From NCBI RefSeq assembly GCF_903946935.1, contig NZ_CAJAXH010000083.1, forward strand, positions 1-59,825: a stretch of DNA of 59,825 nt, read 5' to 3'. Source of the DNA: an uncultured Thiodictyon sp. (GTDB lineage: Bacteria > Pseudomonadota > Gammaproteobacteria > Chromatiales > Chromatiaceae). The position numbers were made by a program, and so were the translations under genes. Positions 44,818 through 54,407 of the stretch are shown here, one piece after another. A model generated the notes under the pieces. It had not been told where the DNA came from and made no database searches. It was given only the letters and a program-made list of their open reading frames with translations. Numbering within the stretch: position 1 is the stretch's first letter; each line of letters opens with the position of its first letter.

Positions 44818-46565
44818 GCGTTATTTCCCATGCCTGCGGGCTGACCAGTGGCCAGCGCGTGTTTAAAGGCCAAGTCCAAGGTGTCCATGAACTCGCCCAC
44901 CTTGATCGGCTTGGTCAGGTAGCGGAAGAAACCGGACTGCAGACCCTTTTCGATGTCGCGCGGCATGGCATTGGCGCTCAGTGCGATCACCGGGATGCGC
45001 GCCGTGGCCGGCTCCTCCGCCAGGATGTGCAGTGCCGTGATACCGCTGATACCCGGCAGGTTGATATCCATCAGAATCACGTCAGGCATGAAGGCGCGAG
45101 CCATCTCCACCCCACGCTGGCCGTCGCGCGCACTCAAGAGCCGGATGTCGGGCCGGCGCTCCAGCAGGCATTCCACCAGCATCAGATTGGCGGGGTTATC
45201 CTCCACACAGAGCAGGGTGTGCAATACGCCGTCGGCGACCACCGCGACCAGGGCCACCGGCGGGGTTTCCACCGGTTCGGCGGCCAGACACAACGCAGCC
45301 GTCGCGTTCAGCTCGATCCAGAAGGTGCTGCCCACACCGACCGTGCTCTCGACCCCGATGGTGCCGCCCATCAACTCCACCAGACGCTTGCAGACCACCA
45401 GACCGATACCGGTCCCCTCCTGGGCACCGGCCTCCTGACCCAGACGGTTGAAGGGCTGGAACAGTTGTGCCAGCTTGTCGGGCGCCAGCCCCTCGCCCGT
45501 GTCCTGGAGACTGATCCGCGTGCGCTCATCCGCCGCCGCGCTACAGCGCAGGTCCACACGCCCACCCACCCGGTTGTACTTGATGGCGTTGGACAGCAGG
45601 TTGACCAGCACCTGCTTGACGCGCGTGCGGTCGGCGCGCACCAACCAGGGCCCGTCCAGCGCCGGGAAATACACCCGGATGCCGCTCTGTTGGGCCTGCG
45701 GCTCGATCATGGCCTGGCAGTCGGCCAGCACCTCGGCGAGCGACATGGGCTCGGGGGAGAGCGACAGCCGGCCGGATTCGATCAGCGCCAGGTCCAGGAT
45801 CTCGTTGATCAGCGCCAGCAGATACCAACCGGCCTGCAGGATCTGGTCGATACAGTCCTTCTGGCGCGGTGTGGGCGGCGGTACACCGGTTTCCATCAGC
45901 TGGGCGAAACCGAGAACGGCATTCAGCGGCGAACGCAATTCGTGGCTCATGCTGGAGAGGAAGTCCGACTTCGCCAGATTCGCCTGCTCCGCCGCCACCT
46001 TGGCCTTCTTCAGCTCCAACAAACTGTCTTTCAACACCGCATCCAGGCGCGTGCGCTCGGCCTCCACCTGCTGGCGTGCCGTGTTGTCGGTGCCGATCAA
46101 CAAATAGCCGATGATGGCATTGGCCGCGTCCTGCAGCGCCGTCACCGACACCACGGCCGGCAGCCGGCTGCCGTCCTTGCAGATGTAGGTCAACTCATAG
46201 ACGTCCTCGATACCGCGCCGCGCCTTGAACACCAGCGCCTCGAAGCCAGGCGCGATGGCGGTGTCCCGCTCGATGCTGAGCGCCGCGGCCCGCGCCACCA
46301 GCTCCTGGGGGTCGGAAATGTCCGCCGGCGTGATGCGGTTCACCACCTCATGGGCCGCATAGCCCAGCATACGCTCGGCACCCACATTGAAGATCTGGAT
46401 GACACCGCGCTCGTCGGTGGCGATGCTGGAGAAGTTGGCGCTGTTCAGGATCGCGTTCTGCAGGGCGCCGGTCTTGAGCAGCGTCTTCTGCCGCTGGTCT
46501 TCGCTGATGGCAGTCGCTACACCAACCCTGCCCGCGACTGGGGCACCTCGTCTGTTTTTGCGCAT
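44814..46565 (-). CDS. Hybrid PAS sensor histidine kinase
   Basis: From ATG 46565 the protein has 583 residues: a PAS/PAC region (about 36-165, [20 protein letters not shown]), a short coiled coil, the dimerisation box [14 protein letters not shown] with His208, the ATPase domain (about 308-425, [10 protein letters not shown] and EGTGIGLVV) and a C-terminal receiver with CVEDN and phospho-acceptor Asp500 (ILMDINLPG). No membrane helix is visible, so it is a cytosolic sensor. The start is uncertain: the frame runs to 46691 and none of the candidates has a good ribosome site. It heads the operon kinase, receiver-PAS, Crp. Confidence 0.88.
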   Translation of the reverse strand: MRKNRRGAPVAGRVGVATAISEDQRQKTLLKTGALQNAILNSANFSSIATDERGVIQIFNVGAERMLGYAAHEVVNRITPADISDPQELVARAAALSIERDTAIAPGFEALVFKARRGIEDVYELTYICKDGSRLPAVVSVTALQDAANAIIGYLLIGTDNTARQQVEAERTRLDAVLKDSLLELKKAKVAAEQANLAKSDFLSSMSHELRSPLNAVLGFAQLMETGVPPPTPRQKDCIDQILQAGWYLLALINEILDLALIESGRLSLSPEPMSLAEVLADCQAMIEPQAQQSGIRVYFPALDGPWLVRADRTRVKQVLVNLLSNAIKYNRVGGRVDLRCSAAADERTRISLQDTGEGLAPDKLAQLFQPFNRLGQEAGAQEGTGIGLVVCKRLVELMGGTIGVESTVGVGSTFWIELNATAALCLAAEPVETPPVALVAVVADGVLHTLLCVEDNPANLMLVECLLERRPDIRLLSARDGQRGVEMARAFMPDVILMDINLPGISGITALHILAEEPATARIPVIALSANAMPRDIEKGLQSGFFRYLTKPIKVGEFMDTLDLAFKHALATGQPAGMGNNA

Positions 46566-46958
46566 GGACAATGCCCGATTCGATATCAGATGGGGGTGTG
46601 CAACGACAGCCGCTGTGCCGTGGGGCATCAGGGCAACGACAACCGCGCTGACCGGAGGGGTGCGGCACCGCGTGATGGATGCCGGAAGCAATAGTCACCG
46701 CCGCGGGTTCCGCGCGTCGGTGCGCTAACGTACGGGCGGACGAGATCGCGAGCGCCCGCTGGCACCGGATTGACTCGGTTGGCAGTTCCATTACAGACGC
46801 CAGCCACCGATAATCGCAGGCTGACGCTACCCATCAAACAGACAACCTCATGATCGACATCAGCGCCGGGACCACCCGGTTGACATGGGGCTTAGCCCGG
46901 GCCACCGCCGTCCTCGCCGCGGGCGGCGCCTGCGTGAACTCCGCACACCGGGCCCGAC

Positions 46959-47001
46959 GGGCACGACGCAAGCCATAGGGTCCGCTGTGCGGACCGATCG
47001 C
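46959..47001. repeat. REP-like repeat, GGTCCGC family
   Basis: GGTCCGCTGTGCGGACC at 46979-46995, flanked by CGCAAGCCATA and GATCGCC. The whole stretch is the near-exact reverse complement of 54269-54312. It lies in the 582-base region between the divergent kinase and membrane-protein genes (46566-47147), which otherwise contains no gene I trust. Confidence 0.6.
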
Positions 47002-47147
47002 CCTTGAGGATTTGCGGAACTGGCGCGTAACGCGCTCGCCCGGCCGAACGGCGAAGGCCTACCCCCCATTCCGCGGGGCGGCGCTGATAGAATCCCACCC
47101 GCCACGGGGCGCCTAACCTTAAACCACATCGATTAGGAGATACGCGG

Positions 47148-47579
47148 ATGGTCGAATCGCTACACCCGGAGGCAACACACCACTTGCCCGTCTTCGTCAC
47201 GGCGCCGGGTGAGACCGATGTGCTGTTCGTGGCGATGGCCATTTTTCTGTTGCTGGCCGTGGTCAGCATCGGCGTCCTCTATTTCAAGCTCCATGCGCTG
47301 CCGGAGCAGATGGCGCATCGCGGCCAGAAGGTGCAGTTCGAGATCGTCGCGGTGCTGGCGCTGTTGGCGCTCTTCACCCACAACCACGCCTTCTGGGTCG
47401 CCGGGCTGCTGCTCGCGCTGGTGCCCTTGCCGGACATCCTGACGCCGCTGTCATCGATGGCCCGCTCGCTGGAGCGGCTCGCCGCCGGCGCTGAACCCCC
47501 GGTGCCGGCGCCGCCGGTACGGGAAACGCCGCCGCCGGTACCGGCGCAGGCCCCGCCCCTTGCGCCGCCGGAGGTTTGA
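47148..47579 (+). CDS. Small inner-membrane protein paired with HlyD
   Basis: A 143-residue protein with two or three membrane helices (about 24-45 FVAMAIFLLLAVVSIGVLYF; about 65-95 IVAVLALLALFTHNHAFWVAG) and a Pro-rich cytosolic or periplasmic tail (about 113-143). AGGAGA lies eight bases before ATG 47148. It ends four bases before the HlyD-family gene, so the two are surely co-translated. The arrangement resembles other small-membrane-protein/HlyD pairs in proteobacteria, but I cannot name the family with certainty. Confidence 0.8.
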   Translation: MVESLHPEATHHLPVFVTAPGETDVLFVAMAIFLLLAVVSIGVLYFKLHALPEQMAHRGQKVQFEIVAVLALLALFTHNHAFWVAGLLLALVPLPDILTPLSSMARSLERLAAGAEPPVPAPPVRETPPPVPAQAPPLAPPEV

Positions 47580-47582
47580 ACC

Positions 47583-48812
47583 ATGGTCGAGTTATTGCTT
47601 TGTTCGATGCTGACGATCCTGCCGGACTTCCTGTTTCGCCGTTTCGTGCAAGGCAAGCGGCTGGGACGCGAGATCACCCTGTTCACGATCTGGTTCGAGC
47701 TGCGCTGGGGGATCACCCTGTGCCTGATCCTGACGCTCAGCCTGATCACGACCATCTTCTATTTTCACCCCGCGACCAAGGCCGCGAACTCGGTCTTTCG
47801 CACCGTGACCATCATGCCGGAGGCGGCCGGCCGGGTGGCGGAGACCTTCGTCGAGCTCAATCAACGGGTGACGGCCGGTCAGCCACTGTTCCGCCTGGAC
47901 AGCACCAAACAGGAGGCGGCGGTCGAAACGGCCCGCCGCAAGATTGCGGAGGTCGAGTCCGCCATGGCCGGGGCCAAGTCCAAGCTGGCGGAGGCGGACG
48001 GTCGCATCGGTCAGGCGCGCGCGGCGCTCAAGCAGGCCAGCGACGAACTCAAGGCCCGGGAGGACCTGCAGCGCCGCAGCCCGGGCTCAGTCGCGGTACG
48101 CGATATTGAACGGATGCGCGTGCAGGTTACCAACCAGCAAGGCGCCGTCGAGGCCGCCCTGGCGAGCCGCGCCGGCGCCCTGTCGGAGCTCGAGTCCAAG
48201 CTCCCGGCCGAGAAGGCGAGTGCCGAAGCGGCGCTCGCCGAGGGCGAGGTCGACATCAAAAAGACCTTGGTGGTGGCCGCGACCGACGGCACCCTGCAAC
48301 AGTTCGCCCTGCGCCCGGGCGATGTGGTCAACCCAATGCTGCGACCCGCCGGGATCCTGGTGCCGGCGCGCCGGGCCACGGCCCTCATCGCCGGTTTCGG
48401 GCAAATCGAGGCCCAGGTGATGAAGGTCGGCATGATCGGGGAGGTGACCTGCATCGCGATGCCCTGGCGGATCGTCCCGATGGTCGTGACCGAGGTCCAG
48501 ACGGTCATCGCCTCCGGCCAGGTCCGGGCGACCGACCAGCTGGTCAGCGTCGAGAAGATGGCGGCTCCCGGCACCATCACGGTCATCATGGAGCCGCTCT
48601 ATGCGGGCCAGCTCGACGACCTGCCCCAGGGCGGCTCGTGCATCGCCAACGCCTATACCAACAGCTACGCGGCGCTACAGTCGCCGAATCTCGGCGTCCT
48701 GCAGCGGTTCGGGCTCCACGCCATCGCTACCGTCGGCCTCGTGCATGCGATGATCCTGCGTATTCAGGCGCTGCTCCTGCCGATACAGGTCCTGGTCTTC
48801 GGCGGGCATTGA
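47583..48812 (+). CDS. HlyD/EmrA-family membrane fusion protein
   Basis: Periplasmic adaptor of a secretion or efflux system. The 409 residues have an N-terminal membrane helix (about 38-62), a lipoyl-like half motif (VTIMPEAAGRVAETFVELNQ), a long coiled-coil hairpin (about 105-220) and the second half with TDGTLQQFALRPGDVV. A hydrophobic C-terminus (about 378-409) is unusual for the family. No inner-membrane pump or TolC gene is in the window, so its partner must be elsewhere or be the small membrane protein upstream. Confidence 0.85.
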   Translation: MVELLLCSMLTILPDFLFRRFVQGKRLGREITLFTIWFELRWGITLCLILTLSLITTIFYFHPATKAANSVFRTVTIMPEAAGRVAETFVELNQRVTAGQPLFRLDSTKQEAAVETARRKIAEVESAMAGAKSKLAEADGRIGQARAALKQASDELKAREDLQRRSPGSVAVRDIERMRVQVTNQQGAVEAALASRAGALSELESKLPAEKASAEAALAEGEVDIKKTLVVAATDGTLQQFALRPGDVVNPMLRPAGILVPARRATALIAGFGQIEAQVMKVGMIGEVTCIAMPWRIVPMVVTEVQTVIASGQVRATDQLVSVEKMAAPGTITVIMEPLYAGQLDDLPQGGSCIANAYTNSYAALQSPNLGVLQRFGLHAIATVGLVHAMILRIQALLLPIQVLVFGGH

Positions 48813-48875
48813 CCCAGTCCCCGCGGGACCGCACCGGGGCAGACCAGACACCCTCTTTGAATTCGGAGATGATGA

Positions 48876-49739
48876 ATGAAGTCCAAGTCAGGCAAGCACA
48901 AGGTCAAGGCCGAGAAGGTTGAGTCAGAACAGGCCCAGAGCGGCGAACCCGAAACCGACGAGAGGCGCAAGCTGACGCGCAAGGTCTATGACAAGACGCT
49001 GGTGGGCTTGCATGTCGAACTGGTCAAGCTCCAGCAGTGGGTCGTCCACCAGGGACTCAAGGTCTGTATCGTCTTTGAAGGACGCGACGGGGCGGGCAAG
49101 GGTGGGACCATCAAGGCCATCACCGAGCGCGTCAGCCCGCGGGTCTTTCGGGTCGTCGCGCTGCCCGCGCCGACGGAGCGTGAGAAGAGCCAGATGTATG
49201 TGCAGCGCTATCTGCCGCACTTACCGGCCGCCGGCGAGGTCGTGATCTTCGATCGCAGTTGGTACAACCGTGCCGGGGTGGAACGCGTCATGGGCTTCTG
49301 TACCGAACAGCAGGTGGAGAAATTCCTGGCCGGCACGCCGCTCGTGGAGAAGACGATGGTGGAGTCAGGAATCATACTGCTCAAATATTGGCTGGAGGTA
49401 ACCCCCGAAGAGCAGACCCGCAGACTTTCCGCGCGCATCGACGACGGGCGCAAGACCTGGAAGCTCACGGCAATGGATCTCAAGTCCTATGGCCGCTGGT
49501 ACGACTACTCACGGGCGCGCGATGCGATGTTCGCCGCTACCGATACCGAATTCGCCCCCTGGTATGTCGCGCACTCGGATGACAAGAAGCGTGCGCGGCT
49601 CAATATCATCACCCATCTACTCGGCCAGATCCCCTATCAAGACCTGCCGAGGGACAAGGTGGATCTGCCGAAGCGCCAGAAACCGGACGACTACCGGGAA
49701 CCCGATTATCCATTCAAGTTCATCACTGAAACCTATTGA
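48876..49739 (+). CDS. ppk2: Polyphosphate kinase 2
   Basis: Transfers phosphate between polyphosphate and nucleoside di- or monophosphates. The 287 residues have a charged Lys/Glu-rich N-terminus (1-35), Walker A GRDGAGKGG (69-77), Walker B IFDRSWYNRAGVE (Asp126) and a lid region with SARIDDGRKTWKL. Length and motifs fit the one-domain class I enzymes that regenerate ATP or GTP from diphosphates. GGAGA precedes the ATG. It stands 63 bases after the HlyD gene and could be co-transcribed. Confidence 0.93.
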   Translation: MKSKSGKHKVKAEKVESEQAQSGEPETDERRKLTRKVYDKTLVGLHVELVKLQQWVVHQGLKVCIVFEGRDGAGKGGTIKAITERVSPRVFRVVALPAPTEREKSQMYVQRYLPHLPAAGEVVIFDRSWYNRAGVERVMGFCTEQQVEKFLAGTPLVEKTMVESGIILLKYWLEVTPEEQTRRLSARIDDGRKTWKLTAMDLKSYGRWYDYSRARDAMFAATDTEFAPWYVAHSDDKKRARLNIITHLLGQIPYQDLPRDKVDLPKRQKPDDYREPDYPFKFITETY

Positions 49740-49883
49740 TTAGGCGACGCCGTCGATCAACTCATAGGCTTGAAAATCGCCGCGATAAGTCCATTTCAGA
49801 TTGCCCACTTGGATCGCCCACAGTCTGTGCGGCGGCGCAAGCATCCGGTGTATAAAACGTACGAGTGAGAGGGTCTGACGAAG

Positions 49884-51377
49884 ATGAAGCAAGCACTGCT
49901 CGGCGCGCTGGTCGCTGTGGCGATCGGCACGACGCCTTCGGCCCAGGCTTTCAAGATGACGACGCCCTTCGCACCGGGTATCGCCGTGCCCGATAAGATC
50001 GAGTCCTCGATCGGGACCTTGAACCTGGACTATGGCTACCCGTCGGCCGATACCGTTGACAAGATCTACGACAACCTGGACCGCTCGCGGGCACTCCAAG
50101 CCTATCTGCTGGCGATCCCGATCGTCAATCAGGCGGGCATGCGCGATTCACTGCGCACGTTCGGGCCTGATAACCAGACCGACGTAATCTGGGAAGACCT
50201 GGTCGACCCAAGGACCGTCGAACTGACGGCCAACGACAATACGATCTACAACTTCATCTGGGTGGACACCAGCAAGGGACCATTGGTGGCCGAGATTCCG
50301 CCCAAGGTGCTGGGGCTGGTCAACGACTTCTGGTACAAGTGGGTAACCGACGTTGGCATCACCGGGGCCGACAAGGGCGAGGGCGGCAAGTACCTGCTGT
50401 TGCCACCTGGATTCAAGGGCGACATCCCGCCGGGGTATCACGTCGTGCGGCCGAGTACCTTTGGTAGCTGGCTCATATTTCGCGCCTTCGTCGTGGACGG
50501 TTCAACCCGACCCGGTGTTGACTCGGTTAAGCAGCACCTGAGGATCTATCCCTTGGCCGAGGCCGCGAACCCGCCGCCAATGAAGTTCGTCAATGCCTCG
50601 GGGATTCCATCGCACTTCGTCGCACCGGGCGACTACTCGTTCTGGGGCCTGTTGAACCAGGTCATCCAGGAGGAGCCGGCGGCGGGGTCCGATCCCACGA
50701 CCTTGGGCCTGTTCGCCTCGATTGGCATCGTCAAGGGGCAGCCGTTCAATCCCGATGAGCGGATGAAGACGATCCTGACCGACGCCGCGAGCATCGGCGC
50801 CGTGACTGCGCGGACCATCGCCTTCAAGATACGTTCGAAGGAGGCGTATTTTTATCCGGAGAGTGCGTGGCGCCTGCCGTTCTTCGGTGGCTACAAGTTC
50901 GAGGTGGCGCCCGGTGTCAGCAACTTGGACGGTGCCGCCTTCTACTATTACTTTGCCACCGGCGTCACACCGGCGATGGAGCAGATGATGGTGGGCCGGG
51001 GATCGCAATATCCCTGGTCGGTGCAGGATGCGCGCGGCAATCCCTTTGATGGCGGCAAGACCTACAAGCTGCGCCTGCCGCCGAACATCCCGGTCAAGGA
51101 TTTCTGGTCGGTGATCGTCTACGACAACCAGACCCGCTCGATGGTGCAGGCCGACCAGAAGGCCCCGAGTGTCAGCAGCCAGAACACGGGGGTCAAGGTC
51201 AATGCAGACGGTTCGGTGGATGTCTTCTTCGGACCCAAGGCACCAGTGGGCATGGAGCACAACTGGGTGCAGACGATTCCTGGCAAGGGCTGGTTCATGA
51301 TCCTTCGCCTCTACGGTCCGCTGGAGCCCTGGTTCAACAAGACGTGGCGACCGGGCGAAATCGAGCTGCAACCCTGA
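49884..51377 (+). CDS. DUF1254/DUF1214 secreted protein
   Basis: A 497-residue exported protein of unknown function. Signal peptide 1-22 (MKQALLGALVAVAIGTTPSA). The DUF1254 domain follows (about 55-185, RALQAYLLAIPIVNQAGMRD), then DUF1214 (about 360-480, GKTYKLRLPPNIPVKDFWS and YDNQTRSMVQ). Such proteins are widespread in environmental proteobacteria and often sit by outer-membrane genes. An AraC regulator follows directly, suggesting inducible control. The 144-base gap before it holds no accepted gene. Confidence 0.88.
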   Translation: MKQALLGALVAVAIGTTPSAQAFKMTTPFAPGIAVPDKIESSIGTLNLDYGYPSADTVDKIYDNLDRSRALQAYLLAIPIVNQAGMRDSLRTFGPDNQTDVIWEDLVDPRTVELTANDNTIYNFIWVDTSKGPLVAEIPPKVLGLVNDFWYKWVTDVGITGADKGEGGKYLLLPPGFKGDIPPGYHVVRPSTFGSWLIFRAFVVDGSTRPGVDSVKQHLRIYPLAEAANPPPMKFVNASGIPSHFVAPGDYSFWGLLNQVIQEEPAAGSDPTTLGLFASIGIVKGQPFNPDERMKTILTDAASIGAVTARTIAFKIRSKEAYFYPESAWRLPFFGGYKFEVAPGVSNLDGAAFYYYFATGVTPAMEQMMVGRGSQYPWSVQDARGNPFDGGKTYKLRLPPNIPVKDFWSVIVYDNQTRSMVQADQKAPSVSSQNTGVKVNADGSVDVFFGPKAPVGMEHNWVQTIPGKGWFMILRLYGPLEPWFNKTWRPGEIELQP

Positions 51378-51514
51378 TCGCAGTACAAAAACACCTTCAA
51401 CGGGCGCCTCGGCGCCCGCGTCGAACAGCTCGAGGCCATTGCGCCGTTGCCCGATCCGATCCGCAAGCCAAGCGCTGGCATCTGCGTCCGTGCCCGGACT
51501 TTTTGAGAACTTAT

Positions 51515-52603
51515 GTGACACAGCAGGACACCGACACCCCAGGCGGCCCCCTCCCCGAGCCCCTGCCGGCCGGCCAGACACTGGTCGGCGAGGGCAACTT
51601 GAGGATGGCCCCCCTGCTCGTGCTGCCGACCCTCCTGGCCGAGCTGGGGCTCGCCGCCGCGCCCATCATCGGTGCGGCAGGGATCGACCTGGCGCTCTTC
51701 GACGACGCGGAAAACACCATTTCATTTCAAGACCTCGGTCGTCTGCTCGCCACCTGTGCCGAGCAGACCGCCTGCCCCCATCTGGGGCTCCTGATGGGCC
51801 GCCAATCGGGCCTGAGCGTCTTGGGTGGGCTCGCCCCGCTGGCGCGCAGCGCCCCCGATCTGGGCCGCGGACTGCGGACCATGATCCGCTACCTGCACCT
51901 GCACGACCAGGGCGCGGTGCCGACCCTCTGGGAGGACGGCGACACCGCCATGCTCGGGTATGTCATCCACCTGCCGGACGTCCCGGCGACGATGCAGATC
52001 TACGACGCGGCCGTCGCGATCACCTACAACATTCTCAAAGAACTCGCTGGCCGCACCTGGGAGGCGAGTGAGGTCCGTCTGCACCGCCCCCCGCCGACGG
52101 ATCTGCGTCCCTACCGGGGCCATTTTCGCACACGGTTGCGTTTCGGCACCGAACACTCGGCCGTGGTTTTTGATGCGGCCTGGCTGCGGCGGCCCCTGGA
52201 GGGCGCCGATGCCGCCGTCCACCGGCAGGCCCTGCGTGAGGCCGAGGCCTTGGACGCGGCCGTCGACACTGGCCTGGCGGGACGCGTGCGGCGGGTCCTG
52301 CGCGGGCTGGTGGTCGGCGGAGCCGGTCTGGAGGGGACCTCCTTAGAGTCAGTGGCCAAGCTGTTCGCCCTGCACCGGCGCACCCTCAACCGACGGCTGC
52401 GCGACCAGGGAACGAGCTTCAAGTCACTGATCGAAGAGACCCGCTACGAAATCGCCCGGCAGTTACTCCGCGATACCCGACTACCTCTGCTGGAGGTGGC
52501 GCTCACCCTCGGCTATAGCGATGTCACGGCCTTCACCCGCGCCTTTCGCCGCTGGTCCGGGACCTGCCCCAGCGACTGGCGCGTTAAGCACCGGCAGCCC
52601 TGA
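51515..52603 (+). CDS. AraC-family transcriptional regulator
   Basis: From GTG 51515 the protein has 362 residues. The N-terminal part (about 25-215) matches the arabinose-binding-like domain of the OruR/ArgR-type AraC proteins (LGLLMGRQSGLSVLGGLAP). The C-terminal double HTH lies at about 265-360 (SLESVAKLFALHRRTLNRRL and EVALTLGYSDVTAFTRAFRRW). The start is uncertain: the frame continues up to 51344, overlapping the DUF1254 gene, and ATG 51605 is also possible. It probably regulates the flanking DUF1254 and outer-membrane genes. Confidence 0.88.
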   Translation: MTQQDTDTPGGPLPEPLPAGQTLVGEGNLRMAPLLVLPTLLAELGLAAAPIIGAAGIDLALFDDAENTISFQDLGRLLATCAEQTACPHLGLLMGRQSGLSVLGGLAPLARSAPDLGRGLRTMIRYLHLHDQGAVPTLWEDGDTAMLGYVIHLPDVPATMQIYDAAVAITYNILKELAGRTWEASEVRLHRPPPTDLRPYRGHFRTRLRFGTEHSAVVFDAAWLRRPLEGADAAVHRQALREAEALDAAVDTGLAGRVRRVLRGLVVGGAGLEGTSLESVAKLFALHRRTLNRRLRDQGTSFKSLIEETRYEIARQLLRDTRLPLLEVALTLGYSDVTAFTRAFRRWSGTCPSDWRVKHRQP

Positions 52604-52826
52604 CCCCGCGGGCAGAGCCGGGCCATGATCCGGCAACCCGCCAGCCGCCTGGGTTAAGAATGTCGCAAACTGTCTGCCTCAGACCGGGCCGATTCAGGAT
52701 ACTTGACAAACCAATAAATGCGCAGAATCTCTGCCGGCCAGCGGCAGGGCCTCCGCGCGGCACGAACACTGTACGAAACACTCAACCACTGGGCGCGCGA
52801 TCCGGCCCGAGCGAGGAGAGACACAG

Positions 52827-53675
52827 ATGATCGGCAGGCACCTGAGACACGCCCGGCGCGCCCTGTCGCTCGCCGCACTGGGACTGCTGGCCGGGACGGC
52901 AGCCGCGGCCCCGAGCGCGACGGACGACGGCCGCTGGCACTTCAAACTGACGCCCTATGGCTGGTTCCCCGCCATTTCCAGCAGTCTCGACACCGTGGTC
53001 ACCGGTTTGCCGGGGCTCAACGGGGGGACGGCGCGGCCGGTCAATGTCAGCAGCACCATGAGGCCGAGCAATTATCTCAGCAACCTGCAGATGGCCTTCA
53101 TGCTGATGGGTGAAGCCCGTAAGGACCGCTGGCTGGTCTTTACGGACATCGTGTACACGAGCATGAGCAGCCAGACGACCAAGGTGCGCCGCATCACCGG
53201 GCCGCTCGGGAACCTGACCGCGCAGATCGCCGGCACGGCCAGCACCGATCTGTCGAGCACCATCCTCACCTTCGGCGGCGGCTACGCGCTGGTCAACAAT
53301 GACCGCTGGAACATGGACCTGCTGGCGGGTGCGCGGTATATGAACCTCACCACCGACCTCACCCTCACCGTGCTGGACGCCCGCGGGCGCTACCTGCTCG
53401 ACCGCAAATCATCCACAGACAGAGGGATCTGGGACGGCATCGTCGGCGCCAAAGGCGAGGTCCGCTTGGGGGACAGCCGCTGGTTCGTCCCCTATTACGC
53501 AGACATCGGCGCCGGCAACTCCAACTGGACCTGGCAGGGCCTCCTGGGCTTGGGCTATCGCTACGATTGGGGCGCGGTGACCCTGGCCTGGCGCGCGCTG
53601 GGCTACCAGTTCAACCAGAATAGTGCGAATTTGACCCTATCCGGACCGGCGTTGGGCGTCAGTTTCGCCTGGTAA
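52827..53675 (+). CDS. Outer-membrane beta-barrel protein
   Basis: A 282-residue exported protein with signal peptide 1-28 (cleavage after GTAAAA) and alternating-hydrophobicity strands to a terminal Trp (GPALGVSFAW), the typical barrel ending. Several strands show WxF or YxF patterns such as WHFKLTPYGWFPAIS and NWTWQGLLGLGYRYDW. Probably an 8- to 10-strand barrel. A TTGACA lies at 52703-52708 but the matching -10 is poor. The function is unknown; the flanking DUF1254 and secreted genes suggest a shared envelope role. Confidence 0.82.
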   Translation: MIGRHLRHARRALSLAALGLLAGTAAAAPSATDDGRWHFKLTPYGWFPAISSSLDTVVTGLPGLNGGTARPVNVSSTMRPSNYLSNLQMAFMLMGEARKDRWLVFTDIVYTSMSSQTTKVRRITGPLGNLTAQIAGTASTDLSSTILTFGGGYALVNNDRWNMDLLAGARYMNLTTDLTLTVLDARGRYLLDRKSSTDRGIWDGIVGAKGEVRLGDSRWFVPYYADIGAGNSNWTWQGLLGLGYRYDWGAVTLAWRALGYQFNQNSANLTLSGPALGVSFAW

Positions 53676-53729
53676 CACCAGCGCCGGCTCCAACCGACTG
53701 CATCCTGCCACCACCCGAGGAGATCGACG

Positions 53730-54266
53730 ATGACTACCAGACGCCATCTTATTGCCAGTGCCGCCCTGCTCGCGCCGCTCGCACTCACCCTGCGTGGCGC
53801 CCAGGCCGCCGAAGACGAGGCGGCACAGCCCAAGAGCCAGGAGAAGGCGCAGTTCCTGTTCGTGCAGAATGCCGAGGGCATCGAGTACGCGGACGGACGC
53901 CTCACACTCAAGGGTGTCAGTCCGATCACGGTGCTTTTTTCCGACCGCCCGGAGCGGCTCGCCGGGCATATGAAGACCGCCGACTTCGTCCCCTTCTGGG
54001 GTGAGGGCGCGGACAGCTTCAAGTCGGACCCGCCCAACGCCAACCTCTCGGTGCTGGAGGGCGGCGAGATGGCGAACACGGTGTTGGAGTTGCGGGACCC
54101 CCGGCTCACCGGGCACGACCTGAGCTACGCGGTCAAGGTCTTGGAGGGCGAGCCGCCGACGCGCGGGGGCGCCGCCTCGCTCTTCATCGACATCATCGGC
54201 CGGCCGCTCACGCCCATGTCCTTCGCCGGCGCAGACCGGCGGATGTGGCGGCGCGCACGCTATTAG
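53730..54266 (+). CDS. Secreted protein of unknown function
   Basis: A 178-residue exported protein. The N-terminus MTTRRHLIASAALLAPLALT has a twin-arginine-like start and a hydrophobic core with cleavage near AQA (about 26). The body contains LTLKGVSPITVLFSDRPERL and NTVLELRDPRLTGHDLSYAV, with an acidic middle and a basic end (RRMWRRARY). I cannot name a family. GAGGAG lies about eight bases before the ATG. It follows the barrel gene by 54 bases and is probably co-transcribed with it. Confidence 0.75.
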   Translation: MTTRRHLIASAALLAPLALTLRGAQAAEDEAAQPKSQEKAQFLFVQNAEGIEYADGRLTLKGVSPITVLFSDRPERLAGHMKTADFVPFWGEGADSFKSDPPNANLSVLEGGEMANTVLELRDPRLTGHDLSYAVKVLEGEPPTRGGAASLFIDIIGRPLTPMSFAGADRRMWRRARY

Positions 54267-54267
54267 G

Positions 54268-54330
54268 CGATCGGTCCGCGCAACGGACCCTACGGCTTGC
54301 GTCGCGCCCGTAGGCTCCGCTGCGCGGACC
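54268..54330. repeat. REP-like doublet, GGTCCGC family
   Basis: Two inverted units: GGTCCG...CGGACCCTA (54273-54292) and TAGGCTCCGCTGCGCGGACC (54311-54330), separated by CGGCTTGCGTCGCGCCCG. The order mirrors the doublet at 318-385, and the left part is the reverse complement of 46959-47001. It begins two bases after the stop of the secreted-protein gene and may act as a terminator or mRNA stabiliser. Confidence 0.65.
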
Positions 54331-54407
54331 AACGCCCTCGCGGTTAACGCGGTGCCCGGGTAGGCCCAAGGCCGGCCGCACCGGCTTTGGCGCGTCATAG
54401 AGAGCCA

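Noticed and set aside
44859-46694. A 611-codon open frame antisense to the hybrid kinase
   Set aside because: GC-rich third positions of the kinase leave the opposite strand open; the product is His/Gln/Arg-rich and unlike any protein.
49740-49860. Minus-strand tail reading VGNLKWTYRGDFQAYELIDG before a stop, upstream of the DUF1254 gene
   Set aside because: It looks protein-like and may be a remnant of a lost gene, but I cannot match it to a family and its N-terminal extension lies antisense to DUF1254.
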